41,142 nt of DNA, taken from an uncultured Gammaproteobacteria bacterium (GTDB lineage Bacteria; Pseudomonadota; Gammaproteobacteria; Pseudomonadales; Azotimanducaceae). The translations under genes were made by a program, and so were the position numbers. Shown one piece after another: positions 25,711-35,217 of this stretch (within the stretch, counting starts at the first letter, position 1; every line of letters starts with the position of its first letter). The stretch is from the NCBI GenBank assembly GCA_913050215.1, contig CAJXBG010000022.1:1-41142 (forward strand), in the 5' to 3' direction. Below the pieces are notes generated by a model. That model did no database searches, was not told the origin of the DNA, and saw only the letters and a program-made list of their open reading frames with translations.

Positions 25711-26838
25711 CTAATCCATAGCGTTCTCGAAAAGCAGACCATTGATTTGTGCTTGGTGTTGTTGCTCTATTGCCCACGCAATGTGTTCCTGAACCATTGT
25801 TGTCACTACCCGCGCTTTAGCAGACAAGGCTTCAATTATTCTTGAGTCATAGGGTGCGTTGCCTAAAGCGATTGCAATATTTCTAGTCCATCCTTGATAG
25901 CCAGTGCGGCGAATAGCTGAGCCTTCGGTGTTCTTCAGAAAAGTCTCCTCTGACCATTCGAATAGTGCGAGCAGCGTTGGGCTATCGAGTTTGTGCCTCG
26001 GACTGAAGTCCGGCTCAGAGCTGATATTTGCAAACTTGTTCCAGGGGCAAAATATCTGGCAGTCATCGCATCCGAAGATTCTGTTACCCATTTTTTTTCT
26101 TAATTCCAAGGGGATTGCACCGCTGTGTTCAATGGTTAGATATGAAATGCAGCGGGTAGCGTCCAACTGGTAAGGTGCGACGAAAGCATCTGTCGGGCAA
26201 ACGTCCATGCAAGCAGTACAACTACCGCAGTGCGATGAAATCTCTGGCGCATCGAGCGTCAGTGGAATGTCCGTAAAAATTTCGCCAAGAAAAAACCAAG
26301 AGCCTGCATCCCTGCTCATGAGCAGCGTATTTTTTCCAATCCAGCCAAGGCCGGCTTTTTCCGCCAAAGCCTTCTCCAATATCGGCGCACTATCAGTAAA
26401 TACCCGTGCTTGATGGTGCGTGATTTCCGCCTCTCCCAAGAAGTGTTCAATCCGCTGCCATAACTTGAGTAATCGCTTTCTAATGACCTTGTGATAGTCG
26501 CGACCCAAAGCGTAACGAGCGACATAGGCTTTTTGGTCTGTGTTTGAGTCCGAAGCGATTAGATCTTGCGCTTGGTGATCTTTAAGATAGTCCAGCCTTA
26601 CGCAGATAATGCGCTCTGTTCCAGGAACCAGTTCTGTTGGGCGAGACCGTTTTGTGCCATGCGCAGCCATGTACTTCATTTCGCCGTGATAGTCATCAGC
26701 AAGCCAGGATGCTAAATGAGACTCGTGTTCACCCAGTTGGGTATCGGTGATGCCAACGGCTTGAAACCCCAGTTCTTTTCCCCAATCCTTAATCAGCATT
26801 GAGAGTCTTTGATAAATATCGTCTGTCATGGTCGACAT
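25711..26838 (-). CDS. queG: Epoxyqueuosine reductase
   Basis: QueG reduces epoxyqueuosine to queuosine in the wobble position of GUN tRNAs, using cobalamin and two 4Fe-4S clusters. The 375-residue protein has the catalytic Asp149 in FTDSAP, the KAGLGWIGKNT segment, a first cluster motif CGSCTACMDVCP with Cys204, 207, 210 and 214, and a second motif CDDCQIFCPWN with Cys257, 260 and 264. A HEAT-like C-terminal tail follows. The start may be ATG 26838 or ATG 26829. It is divergent from nnr by 54 bases. Confidence 0.96.
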   Translation of the reverse strand: MSTMTDDIYQRLSMLIKDWGKELGFQAVGITDTQLGEHESHLASWLADDYHGEMKYMAAHGTKRSRPTELVPGTERIICVRLDYLKDHQAQDLIASDSNTDQKAYVARYALGRDYHKVIRKRLLKLWQRIEHFLGEAEITHHQARVFTDSAPILEKALAEKAGLGWIGKNTLLMSRDAGSWFFLGEIFTDIPLTLDAPEISSHCGSCTACMDVCPTDAFVAPYQLDATRCISYLTIEHSGAIPLELRKKMGNRIFGCDDCQIFCPWNKFANISSEPDFSPRHKLDSPTLLALFEWSEETFLKNTEGSAIRRTGYQGWTRNIAIALGNAPYDSRIIEALSAKARVVTTMVQEHIAWAIEQQHQAQINGLLFENAMD

Positions 26839-26892
26839 ACCTTATAATCGACGTGAACTGAATGCCACAGGAATACAGAAACACTGCTCAAA

Positions 26893-28500
26893 ATGACAAA
26901 AACACGCGAGGAAAGAAGATTATTGCCATTGGCGCTTCATACAGGTGCGGCTGTCAGGGAGCTTGACCGAATAGCCATCGAAGAGTCGGGGATAGCCGGT
27001 ATTACCCTGATGCGCAGGGCCGCGCAAGCTTGTGCAGATGTTGTGCAACAATGTTGGCCCGCAGCGGACGTCGTGCGGGTCTTTTGTGGCAGTGGTAACA
27101 ATGCGGGTGATGGTTACCTGCTTGCAGGGCTGCTGGCTCAGCGCGGCCTGACAGTTGAGGCGATTGTTGTTGGCGACATTGTAAAACTGGGAGCGGATGC
27201 CTCAGCGGCATATCAGTTTTGCGAACAGAGTGATGCGACAATCCAACCGCTGAGTGAGGCCGCTTTTGCCGACGGAGCCTCTCTGTTTGTGGATGCGTTG
27301 TTGGGTATCGGGCTTAGTGGTCTCGTGCGAGCTGATTTTGCAAAGGTGATTACACGCATTAATGAGCACTCAGCGACAAAGGGGTTGCCGGTGCTATCGG
27401 TGGACATCCCGTCTGGGCTAAGTGCAGATAATGGTCAGGTGTTGGGAGTTGCTATTCGCGCTACGGCGACAGTGACATTTATTGGCACAAAAAGAGGTCT
27501 TCTGACCGGTGATGGTACCGATATGGTCGGAGAGCTCTATTTCGATGATCTTGGCGTTCCGGTTGATGTGCTAAAACGGGTACCTGCGACTGCTTTGCGT
27601 CTATCAAATGAATCGCTCGCCGGATTATTACCAAGGCGTCTAAGAAATTCCCACAAGAACAGGTTTGGTCATATTCTTGTCGTCGGTGGTGATCAGGGAA
27701 TGGGTGGTGCCGTCGTGATGAGTGCTGAGGCTGCTCTGCGGACTGGTGCAGGGCTTGTCTCTGTTGCGACACACCCAAGCCATGCGGCAAGCCTGCTCTC
27801 CAGAATACCGGAACTGATGGTACGTGGCATCGCAACTGAAGCAGATCAGGTTGATTCCGCAAGCGGTATTGAAGCCCTCGCAGTGATGGTTGAACAATGT
27901 TCGGTAGTTGTTTTGGGTCCTGGCCTTGGAAAATCTGAGTGGTCTCGAGAAATGTTTAATACGGTAATGGAAGTGACCAGCGGAAATGGAAAAGCCATGG
28001 TCATCGATGCGGATGGTTTAAATCTACTCTCCGCCGGATTTGAGAAACGTGGGAACTGGGTGCTCACTCCGCATCCGGGAGAAGCCTCAAAGTTACTTGC
28101 CGGTTTGGAGGCCGCATCAGATGATAAAGAGACGCTCGAGACGTTAGGTAAAATAGAACGGGCAGCTACCGACCGTTTTGCGATGTGTGAATTGCTACAG
28201 TGTCATCTCGGCGGCGCGGTCGTTCTGAAAGGAGCCGGTTCGCTCATTAGCGATGGTGGTGAGATGTGGCTCTGCCCGCATGGAAATCCAGGGATGTCTA
28301 CTGCGGGAATGGGCGATGTGTTGTCGGGGGTTGTTGGCGCTATGTTAGGACAAGGCTTATCGGTTGGAGATGCGGCAAGACTGGCGGTGATGATGCATGC
28401 CGTGGCCGGGGACCGAGCCGTGTCGGTGACAGGTGAGCGAGGGCTTGTTGCCACTGATCTGATGTCGCAACTCAGAAAACTTGCCAATGAATATAGTTAG
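26893..28500 (+). CDS. nnr: Bifunctional NAD(P)HX epimerase / ADP-dependent NAD(P)HX dehydratase
   Basis: Nnr (YjeF) repairs hydrated NADH and NADPH. The N-terminal domain (about 1-225) is the epimerase, with the GSGNNAGDGYLLA loop. The C-terminal domain (about 235-530) is the ADP-dependent dehydratase of ribokinase-like fold, with HILVVGGDQGMGGAV and the nucleotide-binding NPGMSTAGMGDVLSG motif. The 535-residue length is typical of the fused form. ATG 26893 has no clear ribosome binding site. A perfect TATAAT at 26843-26848 could be its -10 but lacks a good -35. It heads a tightly packed forward run through tsaE, the amidase, mutL and miaA. Confidence 0.95.
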   Translation: MTKTREERRLLPLALHTGAAVRELDRIAIEESGIAGITLMRRAAQACADVVQQCWPAADVVRVFCGSGNNAGDGYLLAGLLAQRGLTVEAIVVGDIVKLGADASAAYQFCEQSDATIQPLSEAAFADGASLFVDALLGIGLSGLVRADFAKVITRINEHSATKGLPVLSVDIPSGLSADNGQVLGVAIRATATVTFIGTKRGLLTGDGTDMVGELYFDDLGVPVDVLKRVPATALRLSNESLAGLLPRRLRNSHKNRFGHILVVGGDQGMGGAVVMSAEAALRTGAGLVSVATHPSHAASLLSRIPELMVRGIATEADQVDSASGIEALAVMVEQCSVVVLGPGLGKSEWSREMFNTVMEVTSGNGKAMVIDADGLNLLSAGFEKRGNWVLTPHPGEASKLLAGLEAASDDKETLETLGKIERAATDRFAMCELLQCHLGGAVVLKGAGSLISDGGEMWLCPHGNPGMSTAGMGDVLSGVVGAMLGQGLSVGDAARLAVMMHAVAGDRAVSVTGERGLVATDLMSQLRKLANEYS

Positions 28501-28542
28501 TTTGGTTTCAGAAAACACATGCCGAGCGTCAGGGGTGGAGAA

Positions 28543-29016
28543 ATGAACCTTGAATTTGATTTGCCTGACGAAGCATCCACAACCGATCTAGGTGCCGCAT
28601 TAGCGGAGTTGCTCGATGGCCACGGCACAGTGTTTCTTGATGGAGAGTTAGGCGCGGGCAAGACCACGCTATCTCGTGGCATGCTGCGTGCAATGGGTCA
28701 CACCGGCGCTGTTAAAAGCCCTACCTTCACGCTCGTTGAACCCTACGTCATTGGCAGTCATAAGATTTATCACTTCGACCTCTATAGACTTGAGGACCCA
28801 GAGGAGCTTGAGTACATCGGATTCGATGATTTCTTTGAAGGTGAACCACTTTGTCTTATTGAATGGCCTGAGAAAGGGCGGGGTTATTTACCGGAATGCG
28901 ATTTGCTTGTTGAATTAACACTTAGGGGTCTGGGCCGCTTGGCGCGCATTGAGTCAAAAACAAAAAGGGGTGAGCGCATGCTCATTGAACTGATCAACGC
29001 CAAAAAAGAAGAGTAA
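28543..29016 (+). CDS. tsaE: tRNA threonylcarbamoyladenosine biosynthesis ATPase
   Basis: TsaE is the ATPase that works with TsaB and TsaD to install t6A37 on ANN-decoding tRNAs. The Walker A motif is GELGAGKTT (34-42 from this start), followed by the family's SPTFTLVEPY and HFDLYRL segments. I prefer ATG 28543, which has GGAG 4-5 bases upstream and gives 157 residues, close to the usual 150-155. The in-frame ATG 28519 would add eight residues with no ribosome binding site. It lies between nnr and the amidase gene, as in most gammaproteobacteria. Confidence 0.95.
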   Translation: MNLEFDLPDEASTTDLGAALAELLDGHGTVFLDGELGAGKTTLSRGMLRAMGHTGAVKSPTFTLVEPYVIGSHKIYHFDLYRLEDPEELEYIGFDDFFEGEPLCLIEWPEKGRGYLPECDLLVELTLRGLGRLARIESKTKRGERMLIELINAKKEE

Positions 29017-29117
29017 GTCAGGAAACGCCTCTCAGCAGTCGATTTTGCGCGCCAGAACGCGGATAATCAGAGGGAATCACCGGTGAGGTCGTCATTCTGA
29101 CCTTTTTGCAGAAATTT

Positions 29118-30524
29118 ATGAACAGAGCGACACAGACAGGTGTGATGCGCCGGGCGCGCAGACGATTGCGGGTGGCTATTAAGCTGTTGCTGCTCGCGCC
29201 ATTGGTCTGGACAGCGGATATCACTGCGGCCTCGAATGATCAGGCGACGATTGAGAGTATCCGAGTGCGACCTTCCCCGGAACGCACGCGAATCGTCCTA
29301 GACTTATCCCAACCGGTTCAGCACACACTGTTTTCACTCAGTAATCCCAAGCGTCTGGTGATTGACATCGAGAAAGCGAAGCTGGGTTCCGAGCGAGCGA
29401 AAAAAATTATTGAAAATCTCAATTATCGAGGCACGCCCATCAAGGGTATGAGAACGGCAGCTCGAAACGCCCATGACCTAAGGGTGGTTCTTGAGCTAGA
29501 TGAACAGGTAAAACCCAGAAGCTTTGTGCTCCAACCGATTCTTCAATATGGCCATCGACTCGTTATTGATCTTTATGAAGTAGCACAACAGATCACCCCG
29601 ATATCAAAGCAGGTAGACCGCATTTCCAAGCAAATGCGGGATGTTGTTGTCGCGGTAGACGCCGGTCACGGAGGCGATGACCCCGGCGCGATAGGCAAGG
29701 GTAATTTTTACGAGAAGAACGCTGTGCTTGCGATCGCAAAGAAGCTTCACCTGTTGTTTGAGAAGGAACCGGGTTTCAAGTCAGTGCTGACAAGAAAAGG
29801 AGACTACTACCTCGCGCATCGAAAACGAACCGAAATCGCAAGGCAGCAACAAGCCGACATTTTCCTGTCAATTCACGCGGATGCATTCAAAACGGCAGAA
29901 GCAAGTGGCGCCTCTGTTTATGCGATATCACAAAAAGGTGCGACCAGCGAAACGGCCAGATGGCTGGCGGAAAAAGAAAATTCGGCGGATCTAATCGGGG
30001 GTGTTGGGGCGGTGAGCCTTGATGACAAGGACGATTTGCTGGCCGGTGTGCTGCTGGATTTATCGATGACCGCAAGTCTTGCGGCCAGTCTGGATATGGG
30101 ACAGGAAGTGCTCAATGCCATCAAACCGATTAACAAACTGCACAAGCCAAGGGTAGAGCAGGCGGCATTCCTCGTGCTGAAATCACCGGACATTCCATCT
30201 TTACTCATAGAAACAGGGTATATTTCTAACCCAGCAGAAGCCCGTAAGCTAAGATCCAGTGCACACCAACAGAAAATGGCCAATGCGATTTTTTTAGGTG
30301 TAAAACGTTATATTGAGTCCAACCCGCCGGCAGGGTCTTTTATTGCCTGGCGGAAGCAGGGTAATCGAACCGAAGGTGTAGAGACTTACAAAATCGTTCG
30401 TGGCGATACCTTGTCAGAAATAGCGTTAAAGCACCGTGTCTCTGCTACGCAGCTCAAGCGGGCAAACGGGCTGGTGAATGACACGATAAAAATAGGTCAA
30501 TTGTTAAGAATCCCCAACAGTTAG
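29118..30524 (+). CDS. amiB: N-acetylmuramoyl-L-alanine amidase, AmiB/AmiC type
   Basis: This periplasmic amidase cuts the peptide from MurNAc during septal splitting. An Arg-rich N-terminus is followed by a hydrophobic segment ending near TAA, consistent with a Sec signal peptide. An AMIN domain (about 40-150) for septal targeting follows, then the zinc Amidase_3 domain (about 175-395) with His184 in AGHGG, Glu199 in YEKNA, a His in SIHADA and a Glu in LIETGYISN. A C-terminal LysM peptidoglycan-binding domain (about 422-467) begins YKIVRGDTLSEIA. The start is ATG 29118; TTG 29106 is four codons upstream. The tsaE-amidase-mutL-miaA-hfq order is standard, and in Pseudomonas this gene is called amiB. 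Confidence 0.94.
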   Translation: MNRATQTGVMRRARRRLRVAIKLLLLAPLVWTADITAASNDQATIESIRVRPSPERTRIVLDLSQPVQHTLFSLSNPKRLVIDIEKAKLGSERAKKIIENLNYRGTPIKGMRTAARNAHDLRVVLELDEQVKPRSFVLQPILQYGHRLVIDLYEVAQQITPISKQVDRISKQMRDVVVAVDAGHGGDDPGAIGKGNFYEKNAVLAIAKKLHLLFEKEPGFKSVLTRKGDYYLAHRKRTEIARQQQADIFLSIHADAFKTAEASGASVYAISQKGATSETARWLAEKENSADLIGGVGAVSLDDKDDLLAGVLLDLSMTASLAASLDMGQEVLNAIKPINKLHKPRVEQAAFLVLKSPDIPSLLIETGYISNPAEARKLRSSAHQQKMANAIFLGVKRYIESNPPAGSFIAWRKQGNRTEGVETYKIVRGDTLSEIALKHRVSATQLKRANGLVNDTIKIGQLLRIPNS

Positions 30525-30555
30525 CGATAAGCTTGTTGGTCTCTGGAAATCCGTC

Positions 30556-32466
30556 ATGCGAATAAAACAATTAAACCCAAGACTCTCCAATCAAATTGCC
30601 GCGGGCGAGGTAGTAGAGCGCCCGTCATCGGTGGTAAAAGAGTTGGTGGAAAATGCGCTGGACGCTCACTGCACCCGCATGGATATTGATCTTGAAGCTG
30701 GAGGTACAAAGCTCATTCGTATTCGAGACGATGGCGATGGTATTTACCGAGAAGACCTAACGCTTGCGATGAGTCGCCACGCGACAAGTAAGATCGAAGT
30801 CGTTGATGATTTGGAAGCCATCGATACGCTGGGCTTTCGAGGTGAGGCACTGGCAAGTATTGCATCGATCGCGAAAGTGACCATGACGAGTCGACGAAAA
30901 GCCGCAGCTGATGCCGAGTCTGACGATGCCGAAGACACAGCTTGGCAAGTCACCGTGGGCGGCAGTTTGATGACGCCCGAGTTAGTGCCCGCTCCCCATC
31001 CGGTGGGCACGACGGTAGAAGTAAAAGATTTATTTTACAACACACCGGCGCGAAGAAAATTTTTGCGTACGGAAAAAACTGAGTTACAAAAAATCGAAGA
31101 GGTTTTGCGTAAGATTAGCCTGAGCCATCAGCAGGTAACCATCAATGTAAGCCACAACGGAAAACAATCCCGGCATTTTGCCGCTGTTGGTGCTGGTTCC
31201 GATGCAGAGAGGCGCGTAGGTGCGGTGTTCGGTAAAGGCTTTATGGAGAATGCGATCTACATGGAGCGGTCGTATGAGGGTGATGCGCCTGGTAGACAAT
31301 TAAGCATTAGAGGCTGGATAGGCCTGCCTACCTATTCAAGAAGTCAGGCAGACCAACAATATTTTTATGTTAACGGTCGCTCTATCCGCGACAAGCTGGT
31401 TAGTCATGCGATCAAGCAAGCATACCAGGATGTGTTGTTTCACGGACGTCATCCGGTATTCGCATTATTCCTTTCAATAGACCCTAAGCTGGTCGACGTG
31501 AATGTACACCCGACCAAACACGAGGTTCGGTTCAGAGATAGCCAGCAGGTGCACGGTTTTTTGTTTAAATCGATATACAGTGCATTAGCTGATGTCAGGC
31601 CAGCAAGCGATGAGGGATATGGTTCCGCTGTTGATGCAACCGCGATGAGTGGCATGGGTGCGCCGGGCGCAGGCATGCAAAACAATCCAACGCAGGGTTA
31701 TATGCCCTTGACCTCCGGTAATGCGCTTCATGGTGCTTCACCTTTTGGGTCGGCTTTTCAACCCTCTGGCGGTGCTTCCAGCAACAATGTGCGTGAACAG
31801 CTCAACCATTATGGTAATTTGCTGGGTGTAAGCGGTGATCAAACAAGTCCGGAAGGTCTGCCTGAAACGACCGATGATTCTGTTCCGCCTCTCGGTTATG
31901 CCGTAGCACAAATTCACGGGGTCTATATCCTTTCCCAAAATACGAATGGTCTGGTCATTGTTGATATGCACGCCGCCCACGAGCGAATCACCTATGAACG
32001 GATGAAAAGAGCAAGTGACAGTGAAGGTATGAAAAAGCAGCCGTTGCTAGTGCCTTTATCTTTGGCGCTGAGTGAAAAAGAATGTACGGTAGCGATGGAT
32101 TTCAGCGGTGAGTTAGACGCCTTAGGGTTTGAACTACAGCAAGCCTCTGAAGAGTCATTAGTCGTTAGATCCATTCCAGCCATTCTTGCAAAATCCGATG
32201 CGGAAGGCCTTGTTAAAGATGTGATATCTGACCTCGTCGAACTGGGTTCGAGCAATCGAATTCAGCAGCACAGGGATGAATTGCTTTCTACCATGGCCTG
32301 TCATGGCTCTGTTCGGGCAAATCGAAGATTAACAATCCCTGAAATGAATGGGTTATTGCGTGATATGGAAGCAACCGAGCGAAGTGGTCAATGTAATCAC
32401 GGCAGACCGACATGGACGGAGTTGTCCATGCACGCACTCGATTCTCTTTTTCTGCGCGGTCAATAA
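30556..32466 (+). CDS. mutL: DNA mismatch repair protein MutL, endonuclease type
   Basis: MutL couples MutS mismatch recognition to strand excision. The N-terminal GHKL ATPase has Glu29 and Asn33 in KELVENALDAH, DDGDGI and GFRGEAL. A variable linker (about 345-450, rich in Gly, Ser and Pro) leads to the C-terminal dimerization domain. That domain contains DMHAAHERITYE from Asp470, which fits the metal-dependent endonuclease motif D-x-H-A-x2-E-x4-E, with supporting ACHGS and CNHGRP motifs. E. coli MutL lacks this motif because it relies on MutH; the P. aeruginosa protein has it. The 636-residue length is normal. Confidence 0.97.
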   Translation: MRIKQLNPRLSNQIAAGEVVERPSSVVKELVENALDAHCTRMDIDLEAGGTKLIRIRDDGDGIYREDLTLAMSRHATSKIEVVDDLEAIDTLGFRGEALASIASIAKVTMTSRRKAAADAESDDAEDTAWQVTVGGSLMTPELVPAPHPVGTTVEVKDLFYNTPARRKFLRTEKTELQKIEEVLRKISLSHQQVTINVSHNGKQSRHFAAVGAGSDAERRVGAVFGKGFMENAIYMERSYEGDAPGRQLSIRGWIGLPTYSRSQADQQYFYVNGRSIRDKLVSHAIKQAYQDVLFHGRHPVFALFLSIDPKLVDVNVHPTKHEVRFRDSQQVHGFLFKSIYSALADVRPASDEGYGSAVDATAMSGMGAPGAGMQNNPTQGYMPLTSGNALHGASPFGSAFQPSGGASSNNVREQLNHYGNLLGVSGDQTSPEGLPETTDDSVPPLGYAVAQIHGVYILSQNTNGLVIVDMHAAHERITYERMKRASDSEGMKKQPLLVPLSLALSEKECTVAMDFSGELDALGFELQQASEESLVVRSIPAILAKSDAEGLVKDVISDLVELGSSNRIQQHRDELLSTMACHGSVRANRRLTIPEMNGLLRDMEATERSGQCNHGRPTWTELSMHALDSLFLRGQ

Positions 32467-32481
32467 TGTTGGTGTGCTTCG

Positions 32482-33420
32482 ATGGCTAATACTCAGCCTC
32501 CAGCGATATTCCTGCTGGGTCCTACGGCGTCAGGGAAGTCCGATCTGGCGATGAAGCTGACATCTCATCTGCCGGTGGAACTTGTAAGCGTTGACTCGGC
32601 GTTGGTTTATCGTGACATGAATATAGGCACGGCGAAGCCTGACGCAGAGATACTTCGACAGTATCCGCATCACTTGGTGGATATCAGAAACCCGGATGAA
32701 GTCTATTCAGCTGCTGATTTTAGATCTGAAGTGTTGACGTTAATGTCAGCGATTAGCGAAAGGGGAAACATTCCATTGCTGGTGGGTGGAACCATGCTTT
32801 ACTTCAAGGTGTTGATTGAGGGTATTGCTTCGATGCCGGCTGCTGATAGCGCAATTCGCGAAAAAATTGCACGGGAAGCCAAAACAGGCGGTTGGCAAAA
32901 AGTTCATCAACGGCTGGCTGAGGTTGACCCCGAATCTGCTGCCAGAATCCATCCTAATGATCCGCAGCGGCTGCAAAGGGCGCTCGAAATTTGGGAATTG
33001 ACGGGAGAGAGTATGACGCAGCTGCATAAAAAGCAGCAGGATTTAGTCTCTTTGCCCTTTAGCGTTTGTCAGTTGGCGATTATTCCGTCGGACAGAGCTG
33101 ATCTTCATCGAATAATAGCCGCCCGCTTTGAGCAAATGATTAAGGACGGTTTTATCGAAGAAGTTGAGCATTTACGCGAGAAGTATGATCTCAACGCCGA
33201 ATTGCCTTCAATAAAATCAGTAGGTTACAGGCAGGTATGGCAGTACCTCGAGGGTGAGGTTGATCGGAAAGCCATGCAAGAGCGCGCGATCATTGCAACC
33301 CGGCAATTAGCCAAAAGGCAATTCACCTGGCTCAGGGGCTGGAGCAACTTGAGAGAGATTCCGTTTCCCGAAGTTAATGAGGCCTTGAAAATCATACAAG
33401 CAAGCAGCATATTAAGTTAA
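32482..33420 (+). CDS. miaA: tRNA dimethylallyltransferase
   Basis: MiaA adds a dimethylallyl group to N6 of A37 in tRNAs reading UNN codons. The 312-residue protein has the P-loop LLGPTASGKSDLA at 11-23, the VDSALVYRDMNIGTAKP segment that contacts the substrate, PHHLVDIRNPDE and the C-terminal KRQFTWLRG motif. It starts 15 bases after mutL, so it is in the same operon. Confidence 0.97.
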   Translation: MANTQPPAIFLLGPTASGKSDLAMKLTSHLPVELVSVDSALVYRDMNIGTAKPDAEILRQYPHHLVDIRNPDEVYSAADFRSEVLTLMSAISERGNIPLLVGGTMLYFKVLIEGIASMPAADSAIREKIAREAKTGGWQKVHQRLAEVDPESAARIHPNDPQRLQRALEIWELTGESMTQLHKKQQDLVSLPFSVCQLAIIPSDRADLHRIIAARFEQMIKDGFIEEVEHLREKYDLNAELPSIKSVGYRQVWQYLEGEVDRKAMQERAIIATRQLAKRQFTWLRGWSNLREIPFPEVNEALKIIQASSILS

Positions 33421-33573
33421 GGCGGCGACAGGGACTGATCGTCTGCCAAAAATACTACACTAGGTGCCGGGCCGAGTAAGAGATGAGCCAGTCTCGCAGG
33501 TCATTCGGAGCACCATTTTTCGTCGGTTTATCGACTCGCCCAGCGGTTTGTTGGGCACATGGAGGACTCAAAA

Positions 33574-33828
33574 ATGTCAAAAGGGCAATCATTACAAGAC
33601 CCTTTCTTAAACGCTTTGCGTAAAGATCGGATCCCAGTTTCAATTTATCTGGTGAGCGGCATCAAACTTCAAGGACAAATAGAGTCTTTTGATCAATTTG
33701 TGATTTTGTTGCGAAACACAGTTAGCCAGATGATATACAAGTCAGCAATTTCAACCGTTGTCCCTTCCCGCAATGTGAAGATGCCTGCAATGGCAGGGGA
33801 CGAAATTGAGGAAGGTGGAAACGCTTGA
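33574..33828 (+). CDS. hfq: RNA chaperone Hfq
   Basis: Hfq is the Sm-like hexamer that pairs small RNAs with mRNAs. The 84-residue protein has the N-terminal [14 protein letters not shown], Sm1 with [22 protein letters not shown] and Sm2 with [14 protein letters not shown], then a short C-terminal tail of about 15 residues. The start is ATG 33574, with GGAGG at 33561-33565 and 8 bases of spacing. An in-frame ATG at 33559 directly abuts that ribosome binding site and is unlikely. The gap after miaA (about 150 bases) may hold a separate promoter, as in E. coli, but I could not pick one with confidence. Confidence 0.97.
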   Translation: MSKGQSLQDPFLNALRKDRIPVSIYLVSGIKLQGQIESFDQFVILLRNTVSQMIYKSAISTVVPSRNVKMPAMAGDEIEEGGNA

Positions 33829-33846
33829 CTCTTGCAGGATTAACGA

Positions 33847-35127
33847 TTGTTTTTTGACAGACCCGAATTTGGCACTCAGGCTTTTCTTGTCCATATTCAG
33901 CAAGATGATTCAACGCCGCAGGAGCTCAATGAACTAGTGCTTTCAGCCGGGTTGGTGCCTGTTGGATACCTCGTTGCGCGAAAGAGAAATCCGGATCCAA
34001 AAACCTATATTGGTTCCGGAAAACTAGCAGAGATTAAAGCCCAAGCTCAGGAAGACGAGGCAGGGTTGATCATCTTCGATCAGGATCTGACGCCAACCCA
34101 AGAAAGGAATCTAGAAGCTTTTCTGGAGTGTCGTATTCTTGGTCGCACGGGTCTTATTCTTGAAATATTCGCTCAGCGGGCGCGAACCCATGAGGGCAAG
34201 CTTCAAGTGGAGCTCGCTCAACTGCAGCACGCTTCAACGCGACTGGTTCGCGGATGGACGCACCTCGATCGCCAAAGAGGTGGATCGGGTCGAGGGCAGG
34301 GTGCCGCGATCGGTGTTACAGGTGCGGGAGAAACTCAGCTAGAAGCTGACCAAAGAATGATTAGTGATCGTATAAAGCATGTGAGCCAGCGTTTGCAGCG
34401 AGTGCAAAAACAGCGGGCACAAAACAGACGATCTAGACAACGTGCTGATGTGAAGACGGTTTCTTTGGCAGGTTACACGAATGCGGGAAAGTCGACATTG
34501 TTCAACCGGCTATGCGAGTCCGATGTGCACGCTGCTGATCAGCTTTTTGCGACCTTGGATCCGACGTTAAGGGAGCTTCAGTTGCCGATAATCGGTAAGG
34601 CGATTTTGACCGACACGGTGGGGTTTATAAGGCAGCTGCCGCATGGTCTGGTGGATGCTTTCAGAGCAACGCTCGAAGAGGTAAAACAGTCAGATCTCAT
34701 TGTTCATGTTGTCGACGGGTCGTCCGAGGAACGAGATCTGCAGATGACCGAGGTGGACCTTGTGCTCGAGGAGATCAAAGCAAGTGACGTGCCTCAACTG
34801 CTTATTTACAACAAGATTGATCTGATCGAGGAGGGTCCGCGCGTTGATCGCGATGCAGACGGTCAACCGACCAGGGTATGGGTTTCAAGCCTTACCGGGG
34901 AGGGTATACCAGAGCTGATTGAAGCATTGAGTCAGAGATTGTCGCACGACGTTGTGGAACCTTGGCTGAAACTAAATCCAGCGGAGGGGCAATTAAGATC
35001 TGCGTTGTTTGATCTTGATGCAGTGCTAGAGGAAGAGGTGAAAGATGACGGGATGATTTATATGCATGTCCGGATTGAGGAACATCGCTTAAATCGCCTG
35101 TTGAGCAGGTTTTCGTCGCGGCAGTAG
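33847..35127 (+). CDS. hflX: Ribosome-associated GTPase HflX
   Basis: HflX binds the 50S subunit and splits stalled 70S ribosomes under stress. The 426-residue protein has the N-terminal HflX domain, a middle coiled-coil stretch (about 150-205) and a C-terminal GTPase domain with G1 GYTNAGKST from Gly209, G3 DTVGFIRQLP and G4 NKID. The start is TTG 33847. It gives the family N-terminus (MFFDRPEFG), follows an AGGA six bases upstream, and no ATG is nearby. It sits in the hfq-hflX-hflK-hflC order. Confidence 0.96.
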   Translation: MFFDRPEFGTQAFLVHIQQDDSTPQELNELVLSAGLVPVGYLVARKRNPDPKTYIGSGKLAEIKAQAQEDEAGLIIFDQDLTPTQERNLEAFLECRILGRTGLILEIFAQRARTHEGKLQVELAQLQHASTRLVRGWTHLDRQRGGSGRGQGAAIGVTGAGETQLEADQRMISDRIKHVSQRLQRVQKQRAQNRRSRQRADVKTVSLAGYTNAGKSTLFNRLCESDVHAADQLFATLDPTLRELQLPIIGKAILTDTVGFIRQLPHGLVDAFRATLEEVKQSDLIVHVVDGSSEERDLQMTEVDLVLEEIKASDVPQLLIYNKIDLIEEGPRVDRDADGQPTRVWVSSLTGEGIPELIEALSQRLSHDVVEPWLKLNPAEGQLRSALFDLDAVLEEEVKDDGMIYMHVRIEEHRLNRLLSRFSSRQ

Positions 35128-35217
35128 TCGGGACATAAAAAGCAAAATAACTGGGATTATTTTTATTAATAGTGGGAAAATGACAGACTTTCCCCGAAAA
35201 AGTAAACGGAGACGAAT

